Shown one piece after another: positions 37,132 through 45,938 of a stretch of 64,000 nt of DNA (within the stretch, counting starts at the first letter, position 1; each line of letters opens with the position of its first letter). Under the pieces are notes generated by a model. The model saw only the letters and a list, made by a program, of their open reading frames with translations, made no database searches and was not told the origin of the DNA. Location of the stretch: the NCBI GenBank assembly GCA_031422315.1, contig JANOQN010000032.1:12346-76345 (forward strand). The letters run 5' to 3'. This DNA comes from JANNYA01 sp031422315 (GTDB taxonomy: Bacteria > Pseudomonadota > Gammaproteobacteria > Xanthomonadales > SZUA-5). A program made the translations under genes and the position numbers.

Positions 37132-38976
37132 TCAAGCTTCTGACAGCGTTAACCGGGTGTTTTGACCGCGCAGCGCAGCTGCCCAAAGCTCCAAACTCGT
37201 GCATTTCCAAATCAACGCGCTTTCGGAATCCGTTCGGCCTGACGCATCAAAGAGTTTTTGTAGGCCAGCTCGGTCAATAAATTGTGGCCAGATTGCGTCA
37301 GGATTGAACAATAGCGCGGAAAATTTTGCACGGCACGCACCATCAATCGCGGCATCTAAAATCGGCTGCAAGCTGGTGGCTTTAGTCCGCGTGCGCAGTG
37401 CTTCAGGAATGGCGGTGCTGCGCAAGGCTTCTCGGTAGATCCACTTTTGCACGCCAGCACGTTGCATGAATTTTGCCGGTAGCGCGCACATAAAGGCGGC
37501 CAGATCAGGATCGCGAAACGGTGAGAAGGTTGACAGCCCAAAGCGCTCGCTAAACTCAGTCTCACCGCAAGATTCAAACGCGGCGCGCGCGCCATAATTC
37601 AGCGCGAGCTGGCGCGCTCTAATGCCCTGCTCATACTGCTGCGGCGCTAGCAGCCCCCGCGCTGAAGCTGTCAGCAGCGGCGCGCGATTCGGGCGGCTGA
37701 TGGCAAGGCCGAGCGTGCGCCGAGCCAAGCGCCGTAGCCCGGTATCTCGCCATAATTGATAGCCGTGCGGGCCGTGCTGGACGCGCCAACGATATTCGCT
37801 AAAAATCGCCGAATAATCGCGTCTTGCTAGGGTATCGCTGAGCCATTCGCCAGCGTCTAAAATGCCGTGATCGCCGAAATTGCCGTGCGCGAGCTGGCGT
37901 ACGCCGGCCGCACTTAGGCTTTGATAGAAGCGCGTTTTGAGCTCGCGATAAACATTGCTAACAGGCGTGTTGAGACTGACCACCCGAAGTGCTGGGCTAC
38001 TCAACGGCAGAATACTGGCGAGCGGCACTTGCATGACCTGATGCTTTAGCCCGCGCGCTTTCGGGTGCAATTGGGCAAACGCTAGCTCATCGCTGATGGC
38101 AAAATCGCTAAACGACCAGCTGGCCGCGCGCAAATGCGGGTGCTTTGCCATGCCGAATACTAGATTGGAATCAAGCCCGCCGCTAAGGCTCACCGCAGTT
38201 TCGATCTGCGCTTTGGGCGATGGCGCAGCGTTGGCCGCGTAAAGGCCGCGCCGAAACAGCGCCTGTTGCATCAGCGACTTGAATTGCGAGGTGGCATCCG
38301 CATCGCTCAGCTTGCTCGGCAAGGTTATTCGTGGCGGCGCGTTTAGGCTCAAGCTGATTTGTTGATTGCGAACCACCAGCACGCCGCCTGGCGCTAGCGT
38401 TTGAATGCCATTGAAAAAGCTTGCGCCTGAATCGCTAGTGGCATTGGCGAAGTAACAGGCAATCGCTTTGCTGGACAGCGTATCGCCTGGTCCAAATAGC
38501 GCAGCTTCTTCGCTGGCAAACATAAGCGCATCGGCGCTTTTGCGATATACCAGCTGGCGCATGCCCAGGACATCTCTTGCCAACACCAGCGTGCGTGCGC
38601 TGCGATCAATAATGGCTAAGGCAAATCCGCCTTCTAGCTTGGCAACCAGCTTTTCCCCTAAGCGGCGCCAGCCCGCCACAATAATGGCATGCAGCCTAGC
38701 CTCAATGGGCAGGTCAAAAGCTTTGCATAGCGCTGCTTGATTGCTAAGCGAGCCATCAAACAGCACAAACAGCTCGCGATCCAGCCAGGGCTGGCCTTGC
38801 AATTTAGCATCTTGCGGCACACCGGCGTCGAACCAGGCCAGTGCCACGGCTTGGTTAACAAAACCTTTGCGGCCTTGCTTGGCCCTGTGTGCAAGTCGAT
38901 TGCAGCGCGCGGCAAATGCCTGTGGTGCGACCGGTGTGCGCCAGTCTAAATTGATTTGACCTAAAATCGCGCCCAT
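37132..38976 (-). CDS. Asparagine-synthetase-like amide ligase lacking the glutaminase cysteine
   Basis: A 614-residue protein with the AsnB layout: an N-terminal Ntn-type glutaminase-like domain (residues 1-200) and an ATP-pyrophosphatase domain with the PP-loop SLSGGLDSN (about residue 270). The N-terminus reads MGAILGQ, so the Cys2 nucleophile of true asparagine synthetases is replaced by Gly; it cannot hydrolyse glutamine the usual way. The same loss is known in beta-lactam synthetases and lasso-peptide cyclases, which close amide bonds on other substrates. A conserved-type Lys sits in RTRTKATSL. No precursor peptide or partner was found nearby, so the substrate is unknown. It lies 2 bases after the mutY start region and may be co-transcribed with ftsY-mutY. 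Confidence 0.8.
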   Translation of the reverse strand: MGAILGQINLDWRTPVAPQAFAARCNRLAHRAKQGRKGFVNQAVALAWFDAGVPQDAKLQGQPWLDRELFVLFDGSLSNQAALCKAFDLPIEARLHAIIVAGWRRLGEKLVAKLEGGFALAIIDRSARTLVLARDVLGMRQLVYRKSADALMFASEEAALFGPGDTLSSKAIACYFANATSDSGASFFNGIQTLAPGGVLVVRNQQISLSLNAPPRITLPSKLSDADATSQFKSLMQQALFRRGLYAANAAPSPKAQIETAVSLSGGLDSNLVFGMAKHPHLRAASWSFSDFAISDELAFAQLHPKARGLKHQVMQVPLASILPLSSPALRVVSLNTPVSNVYRELKTRFYQSLSAAGVRQLAHGNFGDHGILDAGEWLSDTLARRDYSAIFSEYRWRVQHGPHGYQLWRDTGLRRLARRTLGLAISRPNRAPLLTASARGLLAPQQYEQGIRARQLALNYGARAAFESCGETEFSERFGLSTFSPFRDPDLAAFMCALPAKFMQRAGVQKWIYREALRSTAIPEALRTRTKATSLQPILDAAIDGACRAKFSALLFNPDAIWPQFIDRAGLQKLFDASGRTDSESALIWKCTSLELWAAALRGQNTRLTLSEA

Positions 38977-38978
38977 CG

Positions 38979-40070
38979 CTAGCTTTCCGAAACTGATTCA
39001 AGCGGGCGCTGCTCGGCAAAGTTTTGCAGCAGCGTTTTAATTGGCGCGGGCAAACCTAACGTGCTGCTGGCCTGCGGATTGATCCAGCGCAACCCAGGCT
39101 CGCGCGCGGCATAGTCAACGTTGACGTGCACTAGCCAGGGCGTCGCGTGTAGCGTGAAATGCGTAAACACATGTCGCACTTTCGTTAGCTGCTGCGCCGG
39201 TGCTATCGATGCTAGCCCCAGTATTTGAAGCTTTGATGTGACACCCGCGTCATTAAATTCTGGCAGAGAATACAGTCCGCCCCAAATGCCAGCTTCGGGC
39301 CGACGCTCCAGTAAAATCTGACCGTTTCTATCGCAAGCTAACAGCCAATTAGCTGTTTTATGTACTGCCGCGCGTTTGGGCTTGGCATGCGGAATCTCGT
39401 GGGTTAGCTGGCGGGCATGCGCTGCGCAGCTTGTTTGCACTGGGCACACGCTGCACAGCGGTTTTTTACGGGTGCACAGCAGCGCGCCTAAGTCCATCAG
39501 CGCCTGGCTGTAATCCGCTAGCCTTGTGTGCGGCAAGCTTGCTTCTGCGGTTTGCCACAGCTGCGCTTGTGCGGCTGCACTGCCAGGCCAATCATCCAGC
39601 GCAATTTGCCGCGCTAATACGCGTTTGACGTTGCCATCCAAAATCGCGGCGCGCTGACCAAACGCTTGCGCTGCAATCGCGCCCGCGGTCGAGCGGCCAA
39701 TGCCGGGCAGCGCCAGCAGCGCGCCTAAATTGCTTGGGAATTCGCCATGATGGTGCGCAATAACTTGCCGCGCGCAAATGTGTAAATTGCGCGCTCGACT
39801 GTAATAGCCAAGCCCAGCCCAGAGCGCTAAAACCTCGTCCAAACTTGCGGCTGCAAGCGATTCAATGTCTGGAAAGCGCTGGATAAATCTCAAAAAATAC
39901 GGCCTTACCGTGGCCACCTGGGTTTGTTGCAGCATGATTTCGCTGAGCCAAACAAAATATGGCGAACGCGGGTGCTGCCATGGCAAATCATGCCGGCCAT
40001 GCTGATCGAACCAAGTCAGCAGGCGCTCGGCGAATCGCTCGTTAATCCGCGAGGGCAGGGCGTTGCTCAC
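38979..40070 (-). CDS. mutY: A/G-specific adenine DNA glycosylase
   Basis: Removes adenine mispaired with 8-oxoguanine. It has the family start MLQQTQVATV (catalytic Glu just before it, in LSEIMLQQT), the helix-hairpin-helix ALPGIGRSTAGAI followed by ILDGNVKRVLAR with the catalytic Asp, and a 4Fe-4S cluster loop (CTRKKPLCSVCPVQTSC). A C-terminal NUDIX-like domain recognises 8-oxoG. It overlaps the ftsY stop by one base. 363 residues, normal. Confidence 0.95.
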   Translation of the reverse strand: MSNALPSRINERFAERLLTWFDQHGRHDLPWQHPRSPYFVWLSEIMLQQTQVATVRPYFLRFIQRFPDIESLAAASLDEVLALWAGLGYYSRARNLHICARQVIAHHHGEFPSNLGALLALPGIGRSTAGAIAAQAFGQRAAILDGNVKRVLARQIALDDWPGSAAAQAQLWQTAEASLPHTRLADYSQALMDLGALLCTRKKPLCSVCPVQTSCAAHARQLTHEIPHAKPKRAAVHKTANWLLACDRNGQILLERRPEAGIWGGLYSLPEFNDAGVTSKLQILGLASIAPAQQLTKVRHVFTHFTLHATPWLVHVNVDYAAREPGLRWINPQASSTLGLPAPIKTLLQNFAEQRPLESVSES

Positions 40071-41116
40071 TAGCTAGCGGTAGACTCAGGCAGCAGCGTA
40101 TCCAAAAACTCACCGGCGCGAAATTCGCGTAAGTCTTCAATTTTCTCGCCTACCCCAATCAAGCGCAGCGGAAGTTTTAGCTCATCGGCCACCGCGAACA
40201 CAATGCCGCCCTTTGCGGTGCCATCCAGTTTGGTAATGGCTATGCCGGTCAAACCCACCGCAGCATGAAATTGGCGCGCCTGCATCAGCGCGTTTTGCCC
40301 CATCGAGCCGTCAATCACCAGCAGCGTTTCGTGCGGCGCGCTTGGGTCTAACTTGCTCAACACGCGCTTGATTTTCGCCAGCTCTTGCATCAGATTGCTT
40401 TGCGTGTGCAGCCTTCCTGCGGTATCGCAAATCAGCACGTCGATTTGTTTGGACTGCGCCGATTGCAGCGCATCAAATACCACCGAGGCGGCGTCGGCAT
40501 CTTGGCCCTGCGCGATTACCGTGACGTCATTACGAACGCCCCATTCTTTGAGCTGCTCAACCGCCGCCGCTCTGAAGGTGTCGCCTGCAGCGAGCATGAC
40601 GCGCTGATCTCGCTGCTGTAAACGCTGCGTTAGCTTACCAATGGTGGTGGTCTTGCCGGCGCCGTTGACGCCTACCATCAAAATCACAAATGGCTTTGGC
40701 TCGGGCGGAAACCACAGTGCAAGTTCGACCGGCAGCAAGATATCAAACAAATCTTTACGCAGCGCCAGAATCAGATCGCGAGGCGTGGAAAATTCCCGTT
40801 TTCGAACGCCATCGCGTAGGCGATTGACTACGCGCTGGCTTAAATTGACGCCGACATCGGCCTGGATCAGCGTGGCTTCTAGCTCGTCCAATAAATCATC
40901 ATCAATTTTTGGATTGCCAGAAAATAGCGCGGAAATATTGCCCGCCATTGCCTGCACGGTGCGTGCCATGCGCTCTTTTAAGCTCTGCGGCTGCGCGATT
41001 TCGGCGGCAATGGTGCGGCTATCGGGTGGCGCGGCGTTCGGTTCAAACTTTGCCAAGGGTTCGGGTAGCGCCGGTACTTCTTTGGCTTTGGTGAAGCGTT
41101 TTAGAAATTCAAACAT
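40070..41116 (-). CDS. ftsY: Signal recognition particle receptor FtsY
   Basis: GTPase that docks SRP-ribosome complexes at the inner membrane. An N domain is followed by the G domain: P-loop GVNGAGKTTTIGKL, insertion-box region with AAGDTFRAAAVEQL, DTAGRLHTQ, and TKLDGTAKGG. The acidic N-terminal region is short (348 residues in all). First gene of an ftsY-mutY-ligase unit; a REPIN-like pair lies just upstream. Confidence 0.95.
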   Translation of the reverse strand: MFEFLKRFTKAKEVPALPEPLAKFEPNAAPPDSRTIAAEIAQPQSLKERMARTVQAMAGNISALFSGNPKIDDDLLDELEATLIQADVGVNLSQRVVNRLRDGVRKREFSTPRDLILALRKDLFDILLPVELALWFPPEPKPFVILMVGVNGAGKTTTIGKLTQRLQQRDQRVMLAAGDTFRAAAVEQLKEWGVRNDVTVIAQGQDADAASVVFDALQSAQSKQIDVLICDTAGRLHTQSNLMQELAKIKRVLSKLDPSAPHETLLVIDGSMGQNALMQARQFHAAVGLTGIAITKLDGTAKGGIVFAVADELKLPLRLIGVGEKIEDLREFRAGEFLDTLLPESTAS

Positions 41117-41192
41117 GATGGCTCGGAGAAAGTTGAGATAGAAAATTATTCAGTAAAATTTGATCAGCGCTTCAAACGACTGCGAATCTATA

Positions 41193-41283
41193 TCGTCATT
41201 CCCGCGTAGGCGGGAATCCATGCTGCATAAGCGTTCGCTTGACTTTGACGCGTGTACTGGATCCCCGCCTGCGCTGATAACGA
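41193..41283. repeat. REPIN-like palindrome pair (short form)
   Basis: Left palindrome TCGTCATTCCCGCGTAGGCG continues to 41220; the right one, CTGGATCCCCGCCTGCG, lies in 41257-41273 and is a degenerate inverted copy ending ATAACGA. The unit sits between ftsY and dusB. The same pair, better kept, occurs at 43344-43486. The layout (two inverted GC-rich hairpins joined by a variable spacer) matches REP doublets. Confidence 0.7.
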
Positions 41284-41353
41284 AATTACACACTTCGGAA
41301 ACACTACTGTTGTCTGTTGTGATTATTGCGATCATAAAAAAGTAAAGCCAAAG

Positions 41354-42403
41354 TCAAGCTGCAACTGCAAGACCACAAACCTGTCCTGCAAAATGCGACT
41401 CAGTGAAAAATTGCTCGGTTAAGCTAAGCTGCAAATCTGGGCTGTCAGCGCGCAGCACAATATCGCGTATTGCCATGCGTTCTGGATGTTCTTTGGCGTA
41501 CCAGCCGATATGTTTACGGGCAATTTTAAGCCCCAATTCTTCGCCATAGAAGCCGTACAGTGCCCGCAAGTGCCTGCATAAAATAGCGCACACTGCCGCA
41601 TTATCAGGCGCTGGCAACACAACACCCTGCTGCAAGTAGGCGGCTAGCTGGCCGAATATCCACGGCCTGCCCTGCGCGGCTCTGCCAATCATGAGGCCGT
41701 CGACCCCGGTTTTTTGCAGCACCAACAGCGCTTTTTCTGGCGAATCAATATCACCATTGGCAAAAATTGGCAGGCGCACGGCCTGTTTGATCGCGGCAAT
41801 GGTGTCGTATTCGGCCTCACCCTGGTACAAATCGACCCGCGTGCGGCCATGCACAGCCAGCGCTTGAATTCCAGCGGCTTCCGCCAGCTTGGCAATGACA
41901 ACGCCGTTGCGATTGGCGTGATTCCAGCCAGTGCGAATTTTCAGTGTGACCGGTACTTTGACCGCCTTAACCACCGCTTCAAGGATGCGCGCCACCAAAG
42001 GCTCATCCTGCAACAGCGCTGAGCCTGCCATCACATTGCAGACTTTTTTTGCCGGGCAGCCCATATTGATATCGATAATTTGCGCGCCGTGATCGACGTT
42101 ATGACGCGCGGCATCGGCCAGCTTGCACGGATCCGCACCCGCAATTTGCACGATGATGGGTGCGGGTTCTCCGGTGTGATCCATGCGGAATTTTGACTTC
42201 GCACTGTTCCACAAGCTGGCATCGCTAGTCGTCATCTCAGTTGCCGCCATGCCCGCGCCCATCTGCTTGCACAGCACACGAAATACCAAGTCAGTAACGC
42301 CCGCCATCGGTGCGAGCGCAAGCGGCGTGGCAATCTCATACGGGCCTATTTGCACCGGCTTAAGTTTAGCTAGCCATTGCACTGAGTTAACGTGTTGAGT
42401 CAT
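41354..42403 (-). CDS. dusB: tRNA-dihydrouridine synthase B
   Basis: FMN enzyme reducing uridine in the tRNA D-loop. Marks: LALAPMAGVTDLVFR (FMN site), DINMGCPAKKVCNVMAGSAL with the catalytic Cys, ALAVHGRTR, and ANGDI...GLMIGRAAQGRPWIF. It matches the DusB branch with its GCPA-KKV-C form. Unlike many gammaproteobacteria, fis does not follow. Its start lies 4 bases from the cobS stop, so it is probably the second gene after cobS. Confidence 0.92.
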   Translation of the reverse strand: MTQHVNSVQWLAKLKPVQIGPYEIATPLALAPMAGVTDLVFRVLCKQMGAGMAATEMTTSDASLWNSAKSKFRMDHTGEPAPIIVQIAGADPCKLADAARHNVDHGAQIIDINMGCPAKKVCNVMAGSALLQDEPLVARILEAVVKAVKVPVTLKIRTGWNHANRNGVVIAKLAEAAGIQALAVHGRTRVDLYQGEAEYDTIAAIKQAVRLPIFANGDIDSPEKALLVLQKTGVDGLMIGRAAQGRPWIFGQLAAYLQQGVVLPAPDNAAVCAILCRHLRALYGFYGEELGLKIARKHIGWYAKEHPERMAIRDIVLRADSPDLQLSLTEQFFTESHFAGQVCGLAVAA

Positions 42404-42407
42404 AAGC

Positions 42408-43214
42408 TCAGCCTGCCTTGAAACGCAAATAACCGCACGCTAACAGCAGCACCGCCACTTCGGTCAGCTGATTGACCGCGCCGAGCGTATCACCGGTCAC
42501 GCCGCCCAGTTTATGCCGCAAAACCTGCGCCCAGCCCAGCCACACGATTATCAATACGGCAAACAAAACGCCACTCAGCTTGATGGATTCGAGCAGGCCA
42601 ATGCCCGCCCGGCTCAGCAGTGTCAGCAAAATCAGCACGGTCAAACTAAGCCCGATAGCAACGATGTTCGCGCTGATGGCTTCAGCGACGGGCTTGTTAT
42701 CTGCGCCTTCTCGAACGTATGGCAGCCAGCGCGTGAGTGGCAAAACCGACGCTCTAGCCAGGGCGTGTGCAGCCATTAGACCTGCGCAAACCACGAGCGG
42801 CGCAGCCTTTGCTAGCTCGGCGAGCAGCGCAGCTTTTAGGCCAATCAACAAGATTAAAGCAAGCGCGCCATAGGTGCCGAGGCGGCTATCTTTCATGATT
42901 TCTAGGCGACGCAGCGGGGTAAAGCCGCCCCAAAGGCCGTCAAAACTATCGGCTAAACCGTCCTCATGGAACGCGCCGGTTAGCAATAATCCGGCCAATA
43001 TCGCCAGCCATGCAGCAATCGCCGCGCCTAGCCAATACGTAGAAATCAACAACACTACCGCAATCGACAGGCCAATTAACGCACCAATCGCAGGCCAAAG
43101 CACCGCCGAGCGCGCCAAAGCAATCGGCGCTGGATCCGCGTAGCGTGCCACCAGCGGCAGCCGGGTTAGAAACGTCAGCGCGGTGCAAAGAAGCGTCCAA
43201 AAGCTGGAAAGCAT
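42408..43214 (-). CDS. cobS: Adenosylcobinamide-GDP ribazoletransferase (cobalamin synthase)
   Basis: Inner-membrane enzyme joining alpha-ribazole to adenosylcobinamide-GDP, a late step of B12 assembly or salvage. It is 268 residues with six or more membrane segments. The signature GAFHEDGLADSFDGLWGG is complete (acidic residues bind Mg), followed by MKDSRLGTYGALAL. No other cob gene is in the window. The product would supply icmF at 57327 if the rest of the pathway is present elsewhere. Confidence 0.92.
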   Translation of the reverse strand: MLSSFWTLLCTALTFLTRLPLVARYADPAPIALARSAVLWPAIGALIGLSIAVVLLISTYWLGAAIAAWLAILAGLLLTGAFHEDGLADSFDGLWGGFTPLRRLEIMKDSRLGTYGALALILLIGLKAALLAELAKAAPLVVCAGLMAAHALARASVLPLTRWLPYVREGADNKPVAEAISANIVAIGLSLTVLILLTLLSRAGIGLLESIKLSGVLFAVLIIVWLGWAQVLRHKLGGVTGDTLGAVNQLTEVAVLLLACGYLRFKAG

Positions 43215-43343
43215 GCGGTTATCAGTTCAAAAAATGAGCGATACGATAGCTTGACATGCATGAATATGGGCGGGGTGGGAGCTATGTGCTCGTTCGGCAA
43301 TAGCTTTGACATTTTACTCGCCTAACCCCAGCAGATCGCCTTA

Positions 43344-43486
43344 TCGTCATTCCCGCGAAGGCGGGAACCCAGGCTCGCCGAGCTTTCCGTCTGCGCATAA
43401 GTGTAAAATTGCAGCGACTTCACCGCACAAAGATCCGAGCGAATTTCTGACACCTGCACTGGATCCCCGCCTTCGCCGGGATGACG
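43344..43486. repeat. REPIN-like palindrome pair in the cobS-natA gap
   Basis: The 406 bases between cobS and natA hold no gene. They contain a palindrome TCATTCCCGCGAAGGCGGGA (from 43347) and, about 90 bases on, its inverted partner ATCCCCGCCTTCGCCGGGAT (43463-43482) flanked by ACTGG and GACGA. The whole can fold into a long hairpin with two tips. It belongs to the widespread 'CGTCATTCCCGCGAAGGCGGGAATCCAG' class of proteobacterial palindromes. Short frames across it are not genes. Confidence 0.8.
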
Positions 43487-43620
43487 AGGTGGGGCAAAAA
43501 AGTCAGCAAAATCGACCGCACGTTGGGCGGAAACATCGCTGCAAGGGATTGTTGATCGAAATACCCGCCCAATGACTTACGTCAGTCAGCTAGCGCCAGT
43601 TTCACCTGTATGCTTGCGGC

Positions 43621-44361
43621 ATGATTGAAATCACCAACCTTAGTAAACGCTTCAAGCAAACCCAGGCGCTGCATCCGCTCAATTTGAGCATTCCAGGCGG
43701 CTGCATATTCGGTCTATTGGGTCAAAACGGCGCGGGCAAAACCACGCTGCTGCGTATTTTGGCCACCCTGCTGGCACCGAGCACGGGCGATGCCCGAATT
43801 GGCGGGCTTGACGTGGTACATGACAGCCTTGCCGTGCGCCGCAAAATGGGCACGGTTTCCGCGGGAATGGGCGTTTACGAACGCTTGAGCGGCCGAGAAA
43901 ATCTGCATTTTTTCGGGCAGCTTTACGGCATGCAAAAATCCGACGTGCAGGCCCGCGTAAGCGAGCTTATGCGTGAATTGGCCATCGGCGATTGGATCGA
44001 TCAGCGCGCGGGCGGCTATTCCACCGGCATGAAGCAAAAAATCGTCATTGCCAGAGCTGTGCTGCACCGGCCAGAGGTACTGTTACTCGATGAAGCCAGC
44101 AACGGCTTAGATGTGCTGGCAAGGCGCGCGCTAATGGATTTTGCACTGAGCTGTAAAGCGCAAAACCGGCTGGTAATTTATTCAACCCACGTCATGAGTG
44201 AAGCCGAAGCGCTATGCGATCATGCCGCGATTTTGCATCTGGGCCGCCTGATAGCCAGTGATTCACTGCCCGGTTTGCTGGAAAAAAGCGGCGCGAATAC
44301 GCTGGAGCAGTGTTTTATCAATCTAGTCAGCGCAAGTGAGCGCACCGCCCATGTTCGCTAG
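43621..44361 (+). CDS. natA: ABC transporter ATP-binding protein, NatA-like
   Basis: ATPase of an ABC-2 exporter, 246 residues. Walker A GQNGAGKTTLL, signature YSTGMKQK, Walker B LLLDEASNGLD and switch His STHVMSEAE. The signature is YSTGM instead of LSGGQ, as in NatA proteins. NatAB in Bacillus exports sodium; the substrate here is unproven. It overlaps the permease gene. Confidence 0.88.
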   Translation: MIEITNLSKRFKQTQALHPLNLSIPGGCIFGLLGQNGAGKTTLLRILATLLAPSTGDARIGGLDVVHDSLAVRRKMGTVSAGMGVYERLSGRENLHFFGQLYGMQKSDVQARVSELMRELAIGDWIDQRAGGYSTGMKQKIVIARAVLHRPEVLLLDEASNGLDVLARRALMDFALSCKAQNRLVIYSTHVMSEAEALCDHAAILHLGRLIASDSLPGLLEKSGANTLEQCFINLVSASERTAHVR

Positions 44362-45586
44362 CTTACAAATGCCGCAAATCTGGGCGATTGCAAAAAAAGA
44401 AATCCTAGCTACGTTACGAGATCGCCGTGCGATGCTGACCGCGACGCTGATTCCGCTTCTGCTTTTGCCACTGTTGGCGCTGGTGATGCCGATTGCTGCC
44501 AGTTTTGTGATGCCCGCTTTGAAGCTCGATAAAACCCGGGTAGGCATCGAAGGCACCCTGCCGGAAGAGCTGCGCAAAGCGCTGGTGGGCGGGTTGATCA
44601 GTACGATTAAGCTGGAAATGGTCGCTCAAGCGGCTACTGCCAAGGAAATGGCGGTGGCAATTGCTGTGCCAAGGCTAATTCCGCAGGCGATTGGCGATCC
44701 ACCGGCTGAGCTGGTGTTGTTCCAGCATAGCTCAAGCAAGCGCGCAGCAGCGGCCATTTTGGCGATTGAGGCAGGTGTAAGTCGCTACAACGAGCGCCTA
44801 TCCGCTATCAAGTTAAGCGCGCTAGGGCTGGACAAAGCGCAGCTCAAACCGCTCAAAACCCGCACTGAGTTCGGCAAAGCCGGGTTTGCGGTGAACATCA
44901 TCGGCACGCTGCTGCCGCTGATGCTGATTATCTGGTGTGCGATTGGCGGGCAAGCCAGTGCGATTGAAGCCACCGTGGCGGAGCGCGAACGCGGCACGCT
45001 AGAAGCGCTGCTGGGCGCGCCAATTACCAGAGCCGATGCGGTGCTGGGAAAGTTTATTTCGGTAACGTTTTTTGGGCTGATTTCAGGCATTTGCGGGCTG
45101 CTTGGCATTGCCTTAACTGTGCTTTGCTCGACTTGGGCGATCAAGAGCTTTTTGGGCGCGCTTTCAACCAAAGCTATTGCCGCGATGAGCCTAGCGCTCG
45201 GGCTAAATATTGAAATATCATTGCTGGGCGGCTTGGTAATTTTTAGCACAGTGCTAAGCCTAGCTAGCGTCATGTGCGCACTGGTACTGCTGCCGTGTGT
45301 GTTTGCCCGCAGCTACAAAGAGGCGCAATTTTACATTGCGCCCTCGGTCATGCTCGGTGTCGGCGCGGCCATGGCAGCCAATTTCGCGGAGTTTTTCTCC
45401 AGTGCAGTGTTTAGCAGCCTGCCGATGACCGGCTCGGTTGCCGTCATTGGCGATGCATTTGTCGGAAAAATCAGCGGCTGGACTTGGCTGCTCGCTAATT
45501 TTAGCAACCTGGCGTTGACCGCGGTGCTGCTGTTGATCTCGATTTACTTCATGTGCCGAGAAGCGGTCATTTTTCGCGGCGGCTGA
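44351..45586 (+). CDS. natB: ABC-2 type permease, NatB-like
   Basis: Membrane partner of NatA, about 411 residues with an N-terminal anchor (IAKKEILATLRDRRAML), a large extracytoplasmic domain and five to six C-terminal membrane segments. VAERERGTLEALLGAPITR is the conserved ABC-2 coupling motif. ATG 44351 overlaps the natA stop by 11 bases; a GTG at 44336 is an alternative start. Confidence 0.88.
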   Translation: MFASLQMPQIWAIAKKEILATLRDRRAMLTATLIPLLLLPLLALVMPIAASFVMPALKLDKTRVGIEGTLPEELRKALVGGLISTIKLEMVAQAATAKEMAVAIAVPRLIPQAIGDPPAELVLFQHSSSKRAAAAILAIEAGVSRYNERLSAIKLSALGLDKAQLKPLKTRTEFGKAGFAVNIIGTLLPLMLIIWCAIGGQASAIEATVAERERGTLEALLGAPITRADAVLGKFISVTFFGLISGICGLLGIALTVLCSTWAIKSFLGALSTKAIAAMSLALGLNIEISLLGGLVIFSTVLSLASVMCALVLLPCVFARSYKEAQFYIAPSVMLGVGAAMAANFAEFFSSAVFSSLPMTGSVAVIGDAFVGKISGWTWLLANFSNLALTAVLLLISIYFMCREAVIFRGG

Positions 45587-45913
45587 TTGCCACACCTAAT
45601 TCACGCCCTACAGCGCACTTATAAGCGGCTGATTTCCCCAATTTTAGGGCCGCGCTGCCGGTTTTATCCGAGCTGCTCTCAATACTGTGCACAAAGCATT
45701 AGCGCATTTGGCTGGTTCAAAGGTGGCTGGCTGACCATCACTCGGCTGTGCCGCTGCCATCCGCTGGCGGATTTTGGCGTTGATCCAGTTCCTGCGCAAT
45801 TTAGCTGGTGCACGCATTGGGCCGGTACGCGGCCACAGCCAGAGGTTGAAGTCTTGGATTTGGAAAATTCCACCGCAAGCCCGCCACCAGATTCGGATAA
45901 ACTCCACAATTGA
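45587..45913 (+). CDS. yidD: Membrane protein insertion efficiency factor YidD
   Basis: A 108-residue YidD protein: YKRLISPILGPRCRFYPSCSQYC and GWLTITRLCRCHPLADFGVDPVP are the two full family signatures with conserved cysteines. It assists YidC-mediated insertion. Start TTG 45587, directly after the natB stop. Its usual home (rpmH-rnpA-yidD-yidC) is not here, so this copy has been relocated. The tail after residue 75 is longer than usual. Confidence 0.88.
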   Translation: MPHLIHALQRTYKRLISPILGPRCRFYPSCSQYCAQSISAFGWFKGGWLTITRLCRCHPLADFGVDPVPAQFSWCTHWAGTRPQPEVEVLDLENSTASPPPDSDKLHN

Positions 45914-45938
45914 GGCGATAAACACAGGGTGAAAAGCG

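Noticed and set aside
37132..38976. Lasso-peptide cluster
   Set aside because: The ligase lacks Cys2 like McjC, but no B-type protease, RRE or precursor gene was found around it.
41193..41283. CRISPR repeats
   Set aside because: Only two inverted GC palindromes with an unequal spacer; no regularly spaced direct repeats and no cas genes.
41150..41345. Two 61-codon frames between ftsY and dusB
   Set aside because: They lie across the palindrome pair and translate the repeat only.
43306..43575. 89-codon plus-strand frame before natA
   Set aside because: Covers the REPIN-like element; such frames are artefacts of the repeat (SFPRRRESM-like text).
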